DNA of 64,000 nucleotides from Vampirovibrionales bacterium (GCA_029262635.1 JAJCZA010000002.1:310001-374000); one strand, 5' to 3'; positions 50,548 to 59,609 are shown, counted from the stretch's first letter. A program made the numbers and translations. The notes: generated from the letters alone by a model not told the origin.

Positions 50548-51065
50548 GCGATGATAAAAATAACTCCAACTCATTCGATATTTTTGAGCAGAAATTGGCT
50601 CAGTCCTTGGCTGAATTGCCAAACCTTGAGCCGCCTTCAGACCTGACGGATCGCATTATGGCACGAGTTCAGGAAGTGGAGAAGCCGCGGCCTAGAAAAT
50701 CGCTGGGCGTGTATTCAAGGGTTCGACCGTATATTCCTATGGCGGCGGCGAGCATACTGCTCGTAATGGCGATTCCGTTGATTTTAATGGGTGGGCCGCC
50801 GGATAATACCCAAGCTCCGATGAAAACGCCCATGGTGGTAACGCGTGCCGGGGATGTCAAAAACTATGTGAGCGACGAGAAATTAACCGAATTTTTTCAG
50901 ACGTGGGACAAGGAGCTGGCGGCAGAGCAAGCTAAAAGCCAGACAAGTGTTCAGGATAATGAACCCTTGTTGGCGTATGACAGTGCCTTGTCATCGGGTA
51001 TGGAGAATCTTGCCGAAACCAATGTTCTGTATGATGATCCCTTAAGTGCTCTGGTCGGGTTTTAA
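50544..51065 (+). CDS. Putative anti-sigma factor
   Basis: 173 residues. A cytoplasmic helical N-terminus (FDIFEQKLAQSLAELPNLEPPSDLTDRIMARV), one membrane helix at about residues 66-84 (YIPMAAASILLVMAIPLIL), then an acidic periplasmic part. The HxxxCxxC zinc motif of many anti-sigmas is absent. The role is inferred from the 4-base overlap with the sigma gene and the single-pass layout. Confidence 0.75.
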   Translation: MSDDKNNSNSFDIFEQKLAQSLAELPNLEPPSDLTDRIMARVQEVEKPRPRKSLGVYSRVRPYIPMAAASILLVMAIPLILMGGPPDNTQAPMKTPMVVTRAGDVKNYVSDEKLTEFFQTWDKELAAEQAKSQTSVQDNEPLLAYDSALSSGMENLAETNVLYDDPLSALVGF

Positions 51066-51074
51066 GGTGTTGAG

Positions 51075-51740
51075 CTACTTTTTGGTTATTTTTTCCAGTG
51101 TTTGCAATATATCTTCGCTGTAAAGACGTTTAAAATCGGGATCCGCATGGCTTAACTGGACGATGCCTTGTTTATCGATTACGAAAACCGAGGGCCAGGC
51201 AATGTTTCGCTTGATGTTGGGAACGCCAAATTGGTTGATAATTTTCAGGTGTTGATCAGGAACCACGGAAAACGACAGGCCGTGCTCGCCGAATGTTTTT
51301 TGGGCGTGGGGCATGTCATCCGAGCTGATGGCGATGATTGCCGTGTCGTGCCCTTCAAAATCCTTAAGATGGCTTTGCAGGTTATCTAACTGAGCGCCGC
51401 AGACCCGGCAAAAATCGCCTTGATAGAACACGAGAACAACGTTTTTTTTGTCTTGAAACTCTGAAAGCGTCAAGGTTTGTCCTGAAGCGTCCTTGACACT
51501 GAAGTCGGGCGCCTTTTTCCCGACGGGCACGGGGCTTAGAAAAATATGCGGGTTGTCCTGCTTCATGATGGTGTCGCCGGGCATGGGGGTTTTGGCAAGC
51601 TCGATTTTTGATTTGGAAAGAGCATGAGCCATACTCTGATGAGGTTGCGTCGACAAGTAACTGACTAATCCAATGGAGAGCAAGGAGGCTAGAGCAATAA
51701 AAGCAACTCTTTTCGGGCTAGAAAAGGACTTTTCAGACAT
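51075..51740 (-). CDS. Membrane-anchored peroxiredoxin/thioredoxin-like protein
   Basis: 221 residues. An N-terminal hydrophobic segment (residues 11-29) anchors or exports it. The AhpC/TSA-type domain begins GKKAPDFSVKDASGQTLTLSEF, with active-site VLVFYQGDFCRVCGAQL (C111, C114) and PSVFVIDKQG. It probably reduces peroxides or disulfides outside the cytoplasm. It converges on the putative anti-sigma gene. Confidence 0.87.
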   Translation of the reverse strand: MSEKSFSSPKRVAFIALASLLSIGLVSYLSTQPHQSMAHALSKSKIELAKTPMPGDTIMKQDNPHIFLSPVPVGKKAPDFSVKDASGQTLTLSEFQDKKNVVLVFYQGDFCRVCGAQLDNLQSHLKDFEGHDTAIIAISSDDMPHAQKTFGEHGLSFSVVPDQHLKIINQFGVPNIKRNIAWPSVFVIDKQGIVQLSHADPDFKRLYSEDILQTLEKITKK

Positions 51741-51809
51741 AAAAACATCTCTCTTTCTGTAAAATTAAGCGAAATTAGGAATCAAAGATACTAAAAAGCT
51801 ATTTTATTA

Positions 51810-51815
51810 TATAAT
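51810..51815 (+). promoter_or_regulatory. -10 box of the NTPase-HEAT gene
   Basis: TATAAT in a palindromic ATTATATAAT context that could serve both divergent genes. No convincing -35 is visible in either direction. Confidence 0.4.
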
Positions 51816-51854
51816 ACTAGACGCATCATTTAAATTGTACAATTTTCGGGTGGA

Positions 51855-54845
51855 TTGATTTTGAGTAGCACGATACAGACTTACGATTTAACTAAAGGGT
51901 ACAGCGACGTACATCAGGGGGCTAATGAAGCGACCCTTCTGGATGATTTGCCACTGGTGGATCGAAAAAAAGATATTCGTCAGCTGATTCGCCTGTTGAA
52001 CATGGCTAAGTCAGGTCAGGCCAAGTCGGTTCTGATTTGCGGTGATGAAGGCATTGGGAAAACGGCCTTGATGGATTCGTTTTGCGAGCTGATTCGAAAA
52101 AGCATGTATTGTCGGATTTTGGATTTGAGATCGGTGCGACTGGAATCGGCCGAAGGTTTTTATGTGTCCATGATCGAGGCATTTCAGGCAGAAGCTAGTG
52201 GGATTCTGGATGAGGCCCTTGAGGTGATCAACGAAATTAACGCTGAGTTGGGTATTCAGTGGGAGCGGCAAGATTTATTGCGGTCGATTGCGTTGGTAAA
52301 ACTTCAAGAATCGATTGGGGGGAAAGATGCTCTAAGTCAGGAGCGACTGGCCAAAGCCATTAAGAGTTCTATTCCCACTGTCAAAAAACTGAAGTTTTCC
52401 ACGGTTAACGATAATATTGAACGGATTGTGAATATCCTGGTTAATCCCTGGCTACTTGTAGCGGCCAATTTAACCAGCCCACTACTGCCTGAATTGGCTG
52501 AGGCGCTTAAGCTAGCCCGGCAACTGAAGAAAGAAAGTCAGGAACCAGGGTGGTCGCCTACTCAGGGTAAAAAGGTAGAGCTCGCTGCCAATGGTAATGG
52601 TTCGTCAGCGTCCCGGCCGGATCCAGATCATGGTTTAACCATTGATGTAACGCCGGAAGCGTCCCCAGAAAACCAAAAGGAGAAAAGCCAAAAAGGGCTA
52701 AGTGCTATCGACTTTGGGCTGGATATTTTATCAAAATCAGATCCGGCTTTGATAAACGATGTCGAAACCCTGAACGATCTGGAAGAAAAGGCTTCTGGTG
52801 AGGGGTTGATGTCAAACACTAATTTGGAGCGAGTGATCCCTCGGCGGTTTGATCAGCCGATGGATGGCATGATTTATTATTTGAATGCCGTGTTTAGCTT
52901 TGTGGATCAGGCGATTGGTTCGTTGGAGAGTGGGTTGTTTCTGGTGATTGACAACTGGGAACAGGTAGCCAGCCTGCCGGAAAGCCAAGCGATTGAGTTG
53001 AAAACCTTTATGGCTAATTTCTTAAAAGAAGTTGTGGATCGCAAAAACTCGCATTTAATGGTAGCACTGTCCTGCCGGAGTGCTAGCCAAAGTGAGGCTT
53101 TAGGTGGTCCACTTTATAGCCTTTTTCGAAACAAATTACTTCTCACGGGGATTAATGAGCGAGCACGGCAGAAGTTTTTTCTGACCTCCTTTCGAGAGGC
53201 GGGTATTCAGGTTGACGAATCAGTTCTGCATGCGGTATTTCAGTTGACTCGAGGTAATCCGTTCTGGTTGTTGAAAGCACAGCACTTCTTGATGGAACGG
53301 GTGGAATCCAATCAGATAACCAACCTGACTCTGGACTTTTATCAAAAGCTGGGGCTTGAAAATCTGAATGATCTACTGGAATCCAGCTTTACCCGCATTG
53401 AGTTGGCGTATCTTAATGAGGAAGAGTCGTTATATAAAGTGGTTGCCGCATTGTTAAAGTATTTTGGCCTTGACCCCTTTAATGTTCAGGAGGCTGTAAC
53501 CGAGTTAAGCGCATCTCAAAAAACGTCGGAACTCTTTATTGCCGAAGTGTTAAGGCGGCTTTATGTACACGACTTTTTAAAGGAAGTGGAAACAGAAGGA
53601 AAAGCGGAAGCTCCGGCGATTGGTCCTTTTTATCAAATTCAAAGTCGTCCGGTTGCCTGTTATTTAAAAGAAAAAACCCGAGCGATTCAGTCGGATATTT
53701 CAACCGAGGAGAAAATAGCTTACCTTCGTAAAATTATTCCCCTTTCAGTTCAATCCGGTGAGCTGGATCGGGAAAAGACACAGGAAGTCATTGCCCTGAG
53801 TACGGCGATTGGCAACGACACCATGATTCCGTTTCTTCAAGAAACGTTTCTGGACTATTTGAAAGATGAGAATCCGGCGGTTCGGGTGACGGCATTGAAT
53901 AATTTAGCCATGATTGACTCGGAAAAATCGGTAACCGCCATTTTAGATGCGATGCAGGATGATGATGTGACGGTGCGAGAGTATGCGGCGCGCAATTTAT
54001 CGGTGTTATCGAAGAAAAATAAAAGCACCCGTTTTCATGATGAAATTACGTCGGCTTTGATTCAGGCTATTGATGACGAGAGCGAGTCGGTGCGGGTTCA
54101 AGTTTACACGACGTTGGCCCGTTATAAGTGGAATCGGGATTTATCCGCCGTGTTTATTAAAGGGCTGGCTGACGCTTCAGAAGCTGTTCGTGAGACATCC
54201 ATTCAACATCTGGTGGAATTGGATGTTGATACCCCGCTGGTACGAGCCACCTACCTAGACGCCATGGATGATTCTTCCATCCGGGTGCGGCGATATGCGT
54301 GTTTGGGGATTCAGAAATATCAGGATGAGGAAACCATTGATATTTTAACGGAAACCCTGCGAAATGACCCGGAAACCAGTATTCGGGCATTGGCGGCCAA
54401 CGTGATTAGTTCGATGGATACAGATTTAGCCTTTGACGCCTTAGCCGAAGCGCTAAAACAAGATAGTGATGAAGACGTTTGTCTTACCATTGTTCGGGCG
54501 CTGGCCAAACGAAAAGGCTGGCAGACGGAAGTGTTGTTATTGGATATGATTGAATCAAACAAAGACATGGAAACCCGGTCACCGGCTTTGCTCTGGGCAT
54601 GTGTTCGAACCTTGGGCCAGGTCGCTGGAACCGAGCGTGCGGTTGAGCTGTTGGAACGGTTAAAAAAACAGATCACCCATGACATTATCGAACTGGCGGT
54701 TGATGTTTCACTTCGTAAAATAAAGGAACGATTAAACGAGTTGCGTCAGATGGAAAAGCAGTTGCGTTCCGCTACGCCCACCACATCGGTGGTTCGGGGG
54801 GATGAAGAGGATTTGCCCTTGCTTTTGGAAGATGAGACCTTGTAG
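51855..54845 (+). CDS. STAND-like P-loop NTPase with C-terminal HEAT repeats
   Basis: 996 residues from a TTG (51855, or 51861). Residues about 30-75 start an AAA/STAND module: PLVDRKKDIRQLIRLL then Walker A ICGDEGIGKTALMDS. Walker B is GLFLVIDNW near 361, after a long acidic linker. LTRGNPFWLLKAQHF (about residue 471) is typical of STAND NTPases. From about residue 660 to 950 come HEAT/PBS-lyase repeats (NPAVRVTALNNLAMID, DVTVREYAARNLSVL, SIRVRRYACLGIQ). No N-terminal effector domain, signal or membrane helix. A signalling or scaffold role is inferred; the trigger is unknown. Confidence 0.85.
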   Translation: MILSSTIQTYDLTKGYSDVHQGANEATLLDDLPLVDRKKDIRQLIRLLNMAKSGQAKSVLICGDEGIGKTALMDSFCELIRKSMYCRILDLRSVRLESAEGFYVSMIEAFQAEASGILDEALEVINEINAELGIQWERQDLLRSIALVKLQESIGGKDALSQERLAKAIKSSIPTVKKLKFSTVNDNIERIVNILVNPWLLVAANLTSPLLPELAEALKLARQLKKESQEPGWSPTQGKKVELAANGNGSSASRPDPDHGLTIDVTPEASPENQKEKSQKGLSAIDFGLDILSKSDPALINDVETLNDLEEKASGEGLMSNTNLERVIPRRFDQPMDGMIYYLNAVFSFVDQAIGSLESGLFLVIDNWEQVASLPESQAIELKTFMANFLKEVVDRKNSHLMVALSCRSASQSEALGGPLYSLFRNKLLLTGINERARQKFFLTSFREAGIQVDESVLHAVFQLTRGNPFWLLKAQHFLMERVESNQITNLTLDFYQKLGLENLNDLLESSFTRIELAYLNEEESLYKVVAALLKYFGLDPFNVQEAVTELSASQKTSELFIAEVLRRLYVHDFLKEVETEGKAEAPAIGPFYQIQSRPVACYLKEKTRAIQSDISTEEKIAYLRKIIPLSVQSGELDREKTQEVIALSTAIGNDTMIPFLQETFLDYLKDENPAVRVTALNNLAMIDSEKSVTAILDAMQDDDVTVREYAARNLSVLSKKNKSTRFHDEITSALIQAIDDESESVRVQVYTTLARYKWNRDLSAVFIKGLADASEAVRETSIQHLVELDVDTPLVRATYLDAMDDSSIRVRRYACLGIQKYQDEETIDILTETLRNDPETSIRALAANVISSMDTDLAFDALAEALKQDSDEDVCLTIVRALAKRKGWQTEVLLLDMIESNKDMETRSPALLWACVRTLGQVAGTERAVELLERLKKQITHDIIELAVDVSLRKIKERLNELRQMEKQLRSATPTTSVVRGDEEDLPLLLEDETL

Positions 54846-54939
54846 CCGTTCGTTTGGGTGAGGGGCTTCCTTCGCTCTTGAGAACCTCGTCGATTCAAGC
54901 CGTTGGCTTTCACCGCGGGGTTCTAAGTCGCTTCGTAAG

Positions 54940-54985
54940 GCTTGTGGCCTAAGCTTCGCCTTTAGAGCTCAGCAAGGCCACAAGC
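54940..54985. repeat. Long inverted repeat
   Basis: GCTTGTGGCCT (54940-54950) and AGGCCACAAGC (54975-54985) are perfect 11-base complements with a 24-base loop. No T run follows on either strand, so it is not a typical terminator. Confidence 0.6.
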
Positions 54986-55014
54986 ATAAAAAAGGCCTAT
55001 CTGGAAAGACAGGC
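54985..55014 (-). terminator. Minus-strand terminator of the 55088 gene
   Basis: On the minus strand, GCCTGTCT and AGATAGGC pair (one G-U) around TTCC, followed by CTTTTTTATG. It lies 74 bases past the stop of the FG-rich gene. Confidence 0.75.
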
Positions 55015-55087
55015 GCTAAGAGAAGAGAGAGCATTTAAGTTAAATCTTTAAGCGTTTAAATTCTAAAATTTTTGCAGTGGAGCACGT

Positions 55088-55654
55088 TTAAGCTTTAATT
55101 TCTATTTCTTCGATTTCAATGGTCTCAACGCCATCAGCGTGAGGTGCTTTTTCAGGAGTGACGACTTCAGGGTTTTGCTTTTGATCGCCGCGGTAATGAA
55201 GATCACCCTGGAATTGCTCGCCAATGAAACTGCCGTTTTGCATGAACATGCTCATCATCGTGGTAAATAGCTGCATAACAGGTGTGAGAACAGCTTGCAG
55301 GAGTGCGGCTGTGCTTTGCCCTTGAGGCGGCGAGTTAATGGGACCGGCTGTGTTAAACCCCGCCCCTGGCGTTGGAAAACTGATATTAAAGCTGGGTAGC
55401 GTTGGAGCGGCTGTCGGTTGACTTTGAAAAATCGGTTGACTAAACCCGCTAGAAGCAGGTGTTCCGGTGAACCTATTTGGCGGCTGAGGAGTAGATCCTG
55501 TCATGTTATTAGAGGTATTGGTCAAGCTAAACCCACCGGTGTGAGAGGCGTATTCCGTTGACATGCCAGGACCGTGCAAATAGGTAGTTGCCCCAAAGCC
55601 GGGTGAAGGTTGAAACTGGCTGCCTAAGCCTTGACCGAATCCATTAATCGACAT
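55088..55654 (-). CDS. FG/Pro/Ser-rich low-complexity protein
   Basis: 188 residues from ATG 55654, preceded by GGGGAGA 8 bases upstream; a longer frame to 55726 has no ribosome site. The first ~120 residues are Gly, Phe, Ser, Pro and Thr-rich, with scattered FG dipeptides (GFGQGLGSQF, PSPGFGATTY) resembling FG-repeat or adhesive proteins. Then a hydrophobic Met-rich helix (LLQAVLTPVMQLFTTMMSMF) and an acidic C-terminus (VETIEIEEIEIKA). No signal peptide. Family unknown; possibly phase-separating or membrane-associated. Confidence 0.65.
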   Translation of the reverse strand: MSINGFGQGLGSQFQPSPGFGATTYLHGPGMSTEYASHTGGFSLTNTSNNMTGSTPQPPNRFTGTPASSGFSQPIFQSQPTAAPTLPSFNISFPTPGAGFNTAGPINSPPQGQSTAALLQAVLTPVMQLFTTMMSMFMQNGSFIGEQFQGDLHYRGDQKQNPEVVTPEKAPHADGVETIEIEEIEIKA

Positions 55655-55886
55655 AATATAAATCTCCCCAAAATCTTTTCTAATGGTGTGGTGTTTTTTG
55701 ATGCGTTGATAAAACGTTCTAGGCACCCGCTCTATTCAGGACAGACACTTATATGAGTGAGAGAACGATGGTGTTTTAACTGTGATACCCGGTGACTTTA
55801 CAACAAAATAAAAACAATCATTCTTTGACAATTGCGCTTTTTCTCAAAATTTTATCCTGAATCATTCCCTTGGATAGCGAGGCGAT

Positions 55887-55952
55887 ATGGAAACGATATT
55901 TAAATGGGTAGAAAAGCTTCAGAAAGAGGAAGACGGAATGATTTTGGATTAA
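55887..55952 (+). CDS. Candidate 21-residue micro-protein
   Basis: [21 protein letters not shown], an amphipathic charged helix. GCGAGG lies about 5 bases before the ATG and a TTGACA occurs at 55825-55830, although no good -10 is spaced from it. The stop overlaps the end of the converging aminotransferase gene. Could be chance. Confidence 0.3.
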   Translation: METIFKWVEKLQKEEDGMILD

Positions 55953-57106
55953 ACACTCACGGCTCCAGTTTTAAAAGTGGCGGCCAAGCTCTTTTCGATG
56001 GCTTGGACGGTCATGTTAATCTCTGTATCGCTTAGTTCAGGAAACATTGGCAGGGAAAGAACTTGATGGCGGAGCTGTTCACAGACGGGGTAATCACTGG
56101 CCGGGTAATTCAGGTTTTGGTACGTTTTTTGGTCATAAAGTGGAATGGGGTAGTAGAGCATGCTCATGACCCCTTCTTCTCGAAGCGCCTCCTGAAAAGC
56201 GTTTCGTTGAGTTGAATCGGTGGTGTTTAGTCGCAGGGTGTACTGATGGAACACGTGGGTTCGGTCTTCAGGAATGATAGGCGTTGTCAGGAGATCCGAA
56301 AAACGGGCCAGCTTTTCCGTATATTGACGGGCGATGTGCTGACGCGTTTTGTTAAATTCGTCTAAGTGGGGTAGTTTAATGCGAAGAATGGCTGCCTGTA
56401 TCTCGTCAAGACGGCTGTTCAGGCCAGATTCTTCATGGTAATACCGGGTATGGCTGCCGTGAACCCGTAACATACGAAGGCGGTCGGCTAAGGTGTCGTC
56501 ACTGGTGGTCAGTAAACCACCATCGCCGAAGGCCCCCAGATTTTTGGTAGGAAAAAAGCTAAAACAGCCAATATCACCGAAACTGCCAACTTTTTGACCT
56601 TTGTATTCCGCACCAATGGCTTGAGCGCAATCCTCAATGACAAACAAATTGTGCTTTTTCGAAAGAGCCCGGATTTCATCCATGTTAGCGGGTAGGCCAT
56701 ACAGGTGAACTGGCAAAATGGCTTTGGTCTTTGGGGTTATTCTTGCCTCAATGGCGCTGACATCCAGATTAAACGTATCTGGATCAACATCAACAAATAC
56801 GGGTGTGGCGTTGGCCTGAACAATGGCTTCTGAGGTAGCGATATAGGTGAAGGGGGTGGTGATGACCTCATCGCCAGCACTTATTTTTAGGGCTTTCATA
56901 GCCAACAAAAGGGCGTCGGTTCCGCTAGCACAGCCAATAGCATGTTTTACCCCTAAATACTGGGCGGCTTCTTTTTCAAAAGCGGTGACGTTGGGGCCGA
57001 GAATATAATAGCCGGATGCGGCAACGTCGGTCAGTGCCTTACTTATTTCACTTTCAAATCGGGTGTATTGCCGCGTCAGTTCAAAAATTGGAATCAATGT
57101 GCCCAA
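55949..57106 (-). CDS. DegT/DnrJ/EryC1-family sugar aminotransferase
   Basis: 385 residues. PLP enzyme that aminates keto-sugar nucleotides. Signatures: [64 protein letters not shown], and the PLP lysine K188 in [17 protein letters not shown]. Closest in feel to WbpE/WlbC enzymes for diacetamido sugars. The LbH acetyltransferase at 58714, on the same strand, would be the next step; the subtilase gene on the opposite strand lies between. Confidence 0.93.
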   Translation of the reverse strand: MGTLIPIFELTRQYTRFESEISKALTDVAASGYYILGPNVTAFEKEAAQYLGVKHAIGCASGTDALLLAMKALKISAGDEVITTPFTYIATSEAIVQANATPVFVDVDPDTFNLDVSAIEARITPKTKAILPVHLYGLPANMDEIRALSKKHNLFVIEDCAQAIGAEYKGQKVGSFGDIGCFSFFPTKNLGAFGDGGLLTTSDDTLADRLRMLRVHGSHTRYYHEESGLNSRLDEIQAAILRIKLPHLDEFNKTRQHIARQYTEKLARFSDLLTTPIIPEDRTHVFHQYTLRLNTTDSTQRNAFQEALREEGVMSMLYYPIPLYDQKTYQNLNYPASDYPVCEQLRHQVLSLPMFPELSDTEINMTVQAIEKSLAATFKTGAVSV

Positions 57107-57343
57107 AGCCTCTCAAGTTAGATGAGTCGCCAACATGTTAGCGTAAAACGAGCAAATGCGCCATTAAAATGGGTATGATTTTATAAACCCTTCATATCTT
57201 GTTTCGTTTATGAACAAGCCACTTTTCAGCTCAATTCTAAATGAAATATTAGGATGCTCCGGTTTTCACGGTAAATTAAGCACAAATCATGGGTTTATTG
57301 TTTTTATGCCTTTATAAATTAAAATAACAATGGGGCAGGTGTC

Positions 57344-58705
57344 ATGGGGTTAAATGGTCCTTCTGAAATAGTTCAGGGGTTAAATGGGGTCGTTCGTCAG
57401 AAAACGGAACCGTCGGACAAGCCTTTCTCCGAACAAACGCCTGAAGAGCGGGTGGATATCCTAAAAACACGGCTTGAAAACGGAGAGCTTATAACGGCTG
57501 CTGTCTTCGATCACTTTCATCCTGAGGAGGATCCTCTTGGCGGAAAGCTGTTTATTGAGATGACTGACGCGGAGAAGAACTATTTTTACGAACGACAAGA
57601 ATTTAAAACGGATATTGAAGGAGATGGCATCCTTGATCAGGTGATGCACGGGGGGTTGGTGGCATCCCATTATAAAGAAACGGGTGTTAAGGTAATTCCG
57701 GTCAATCTTAACGCCACCCGTAATGGCTTGAACCCGTCACCGGAAACGCACCCTCTTTTAGAAGGGTTTCAAAAAATAGTGAGCGGGGAGACTGAAAAAC
57801 CCGATATTGTTCATTTTTCGCTAGGGGCTCAGGATCAGGGCAAGCTGCTTCCCTCTTTTGAAGAGTTGTCCGAATTGACTGGAATTAAAGGGATTACAGC
57901 GGACAATGTGGCTGAACAGCGTGAAGAAATTTTAGATGCGCTTGAAGGGGTGTTCGCACAAGAGATGAGTAAATTGAAAACAACGGAGAACCTATTGTTC
58001 AGCGAAAAACCGGACAACTTTTGGTTTCTATATAGAACGGTCATCATGCGCCGAATGGTTGATTATTTTAATGAGGAAGAGATTACCCCAGTCTTTTCGG
58101 GTGGAAACGATGGGGAAGACAGGCTCAACCTGTATACGCTAAATTCTGGCACTGTTGTTGTCGGCGCATTGGATCAAAATGGAAAAAAAGCGGAATTCTC
58201 TGCGGATAACGCGCTGGTGACCCATTGGCGGCAGGGAGTGTTTATGCCAACTGTAACGAAAGACGGGGTCGATGTGACCGAAGACGGAAAGCCGGATTTC
58301 CCATTGAGCGTGCTCGGGAACAGCCCTCAGGAGAATCTCTCGAAAAACCCTTTTATCGGGAGGAAGTTAAGCGATGTTAGAGGGAAGGTAACACCTGAAA
58401 TGAAAAAGACAGCCGAAAAACTGCGAAGCCAGAATGGAGGCAGTATATCAGGCCCTGATTGGAAAGGGTTTATTGAACAGTTTATGGAACCGGATAAGGT
58501 GTATTCGAGTCAGGACATCATAACGCTTATAGGTCGTTATGCTCCTCCTGATGCGGGTAAGCCACTAACTTATTTTGTACTAAAACAAAGGTCGGGTAAT
58601 AACTTTGATGAATTATATAAAAATAAACAAGGTGAATTAGCCCTTTACCGGAAGCCGATCTCTGGAACGTCTTTTGCGGCACCGTCTATTTTTCGGGATG
58701 AATGA
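57344..58705 (+). CDS. Subtilisin-like (S8) serine protease, no signal peptide
   Basis: 453 residues. The catalytic set is visible though widely spaced: Asp56 (LITAAVFDHFHPEED), His102 (QVMHGGLVASHY), oxyanion Asn255 (FSGGNDGED) and Ser443 (ISGTSFAAPSIF). The protein ends eight residues after that motif, where most subtilases continue for a final helix or more. An insertion-rich, acidic core is unusual, and neither a signal peptide nor a propeptide is obvious. Ribosome site GGGGCAGG. Probably an intracellular or divergent subtilase; could be 3'-shortened. Confidence 0.75.
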   Translation: MGLNGPSEIVQGLNGVVRQKTEPSDKPFSEQTPEERVDILKTRLENGELITAAVFDHFHPEEDPLGGKLFIEMTDAEKNYFYERQEFKTDIEGDGILDQVMHGGLVASHYKETGVKVIPVNLNATRNGLNPSPETHPLLEGFQKIVSGETEKPDIVHFSLGAQDQGKLLPSFEELSELTGIKGITADNVAEQREEILDALEGVFAQEMSKLKTTENLLFSEKPDNFWFLYRTVIMRRMVDYFNEEEITPVFSGGNDGEDRLNLYTLNSGTVVVGALDQNGKKAEFSADNALVTHWRQGVFMPTVTKDGVDVTEDGKPDFPLSVLGNSPQENLSKNPFIGRKLSDVRGKVTPEMKKTAEKLRSQNGGSISGPDWKGFIEQFMEPDKVYSSQDIITLIGRYAPPDAGKPLTYFVLKQRSGNNFDELYKNKQGELALYRKPISGTSFAAPSIFRDE

Positions 58706-58713
58706 TAACGTGT

Positions 58714-59352
58714 TTAGGCGATTTCTTCCTGAATTCGGATGATTTTTAGTCGGGATTTTTTGCCGTAGCTTTTAGCGCAGGTGCGACACTGGGCCATATC
58801 GTTTTTAAATGAGAGGGTTTCACCGCATTCGCATCGCCAGCCCTTTAAGCGGAAGGGATTGCCCATGATTAGGGCGTAATCCGGAATACTGGCGTCAATG
58901 ACGCTTCCGGCTTCGATAAAGGTATAGCGTCCAATGGTGATTCCGGCCGCAATGGACGAATTGGCACCAATGTTTGTTCCCGTTCGGATTAGGGTTGGCG
59001 CGATTTGAGAAAGCCCTTTGGGTTGGCTCCGAAGACGATTAATGGGGCTAAATACGGTGGAAGGCCCACAAAAGACCGAGTCTTCCATAATAACGCCACT
59101 GTTTAGGAGCGAATTGTTCATCACCCGTACGTTGTTGCCAATCATGACACCTGATGAAATGGTGACGTTATGACCGATATGACAATCGTCGCCAATGATA
59201 GAGTGGGGCATCACATGGGTAAAGTGCATAACGGCTGTGTTTTTGCCGATATGGCAGGGACTATCCACGTAAGCGGATTCGTGAATAAATGCCGTTTCGT
59301 CGTAATGTTCTTCAAAAGGCCAGTCTAGCCCGGTTTCAAAAGAGTCTCTCAT
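58714..59352 (-). CDS. Hexapeptide (left-handed beta-helix) acetyltransferase with zinc ribbon
   Basis: 212 residues. Hexapeptide repeats from about residue 20 to 160 (VDSPCHIGKNTAVMHFTHVM, IIGDDCHIGHNVTISSGVMIG, TNIGANSSIAAGITIGRYTFI) form the acetyl-CoA-using beta-helix. A C-terminal ribbon (CECGE...CRTC) is shared with WbpD/WlbB-like N-acetyltransferases. It likely acetylates an amino sugar nucleotide made by the DegT enzyme at 55949. Confidence 0.88.
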   Translation of the reverse strand: MRDSFETGLDWPFEEHYDETAFIHESAYVDSPCHIGKNTAVMHFTHVMPHSIIGDDCHIGHNVTISSGVMIGNNVRVMNNSLLNSGVIMEDSVFCGPSTVFSPINRLRSQPKGLSQIAPTLIRTGTNIGANSSIAAGITIGRYTFIEAGSVIDASIPDYALIMGNPFRLKGWRCECGETLSFKNDMAQCRTCAKSYGKKSRLKIIRIQEEIA

Positions 59353-59531
59353 AGCCGTCCTTTTATTAATTAACGGGGTTGGGTCACATTATTTTATTTA
59401 ATATAGTTATTATACCAAATGCTTTAAACGGGATAAATACAACGTTTGTACGGACCCGCCTATTAGGCGTATCGGCGGATGAAGGGAAAAATTGAGCGAC
59501 GAGGAAGAATGAAGGGTGTGTTTAATCAGAC

Positions 59532-59576
59532 AATACCCTGAGGGGACTCGCTAAAAAGCGGTCCTTTCAGGGTATT
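59532..59576. repeat. Long near-perfect hairpin
   Basis: AATACCCTGA at 59532-59541 pairs with TCAGGGTATT at 59567-59576, and the inner GGGGACTCGCT/AGCGGTCCTT continues the stem with G-U pairs to an AAAA loop, about 20 bp in all. No T run follows on either strand. It lies 34 bases past the stop of phaJ and may end or protect that operon's RNA. Confidence 0.7.
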
Positions 59577-59609
59577 TGGCTTTGTAACAAAGCTCAAAGG
59601 TCTGGAAAA

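Noticed and set aside
54940-54985. Terminator of the NTPase-HEAT gene
   Set aside because: Strong stem but no T run on the plus strand and a long loop; listed as an inverted repeat only.
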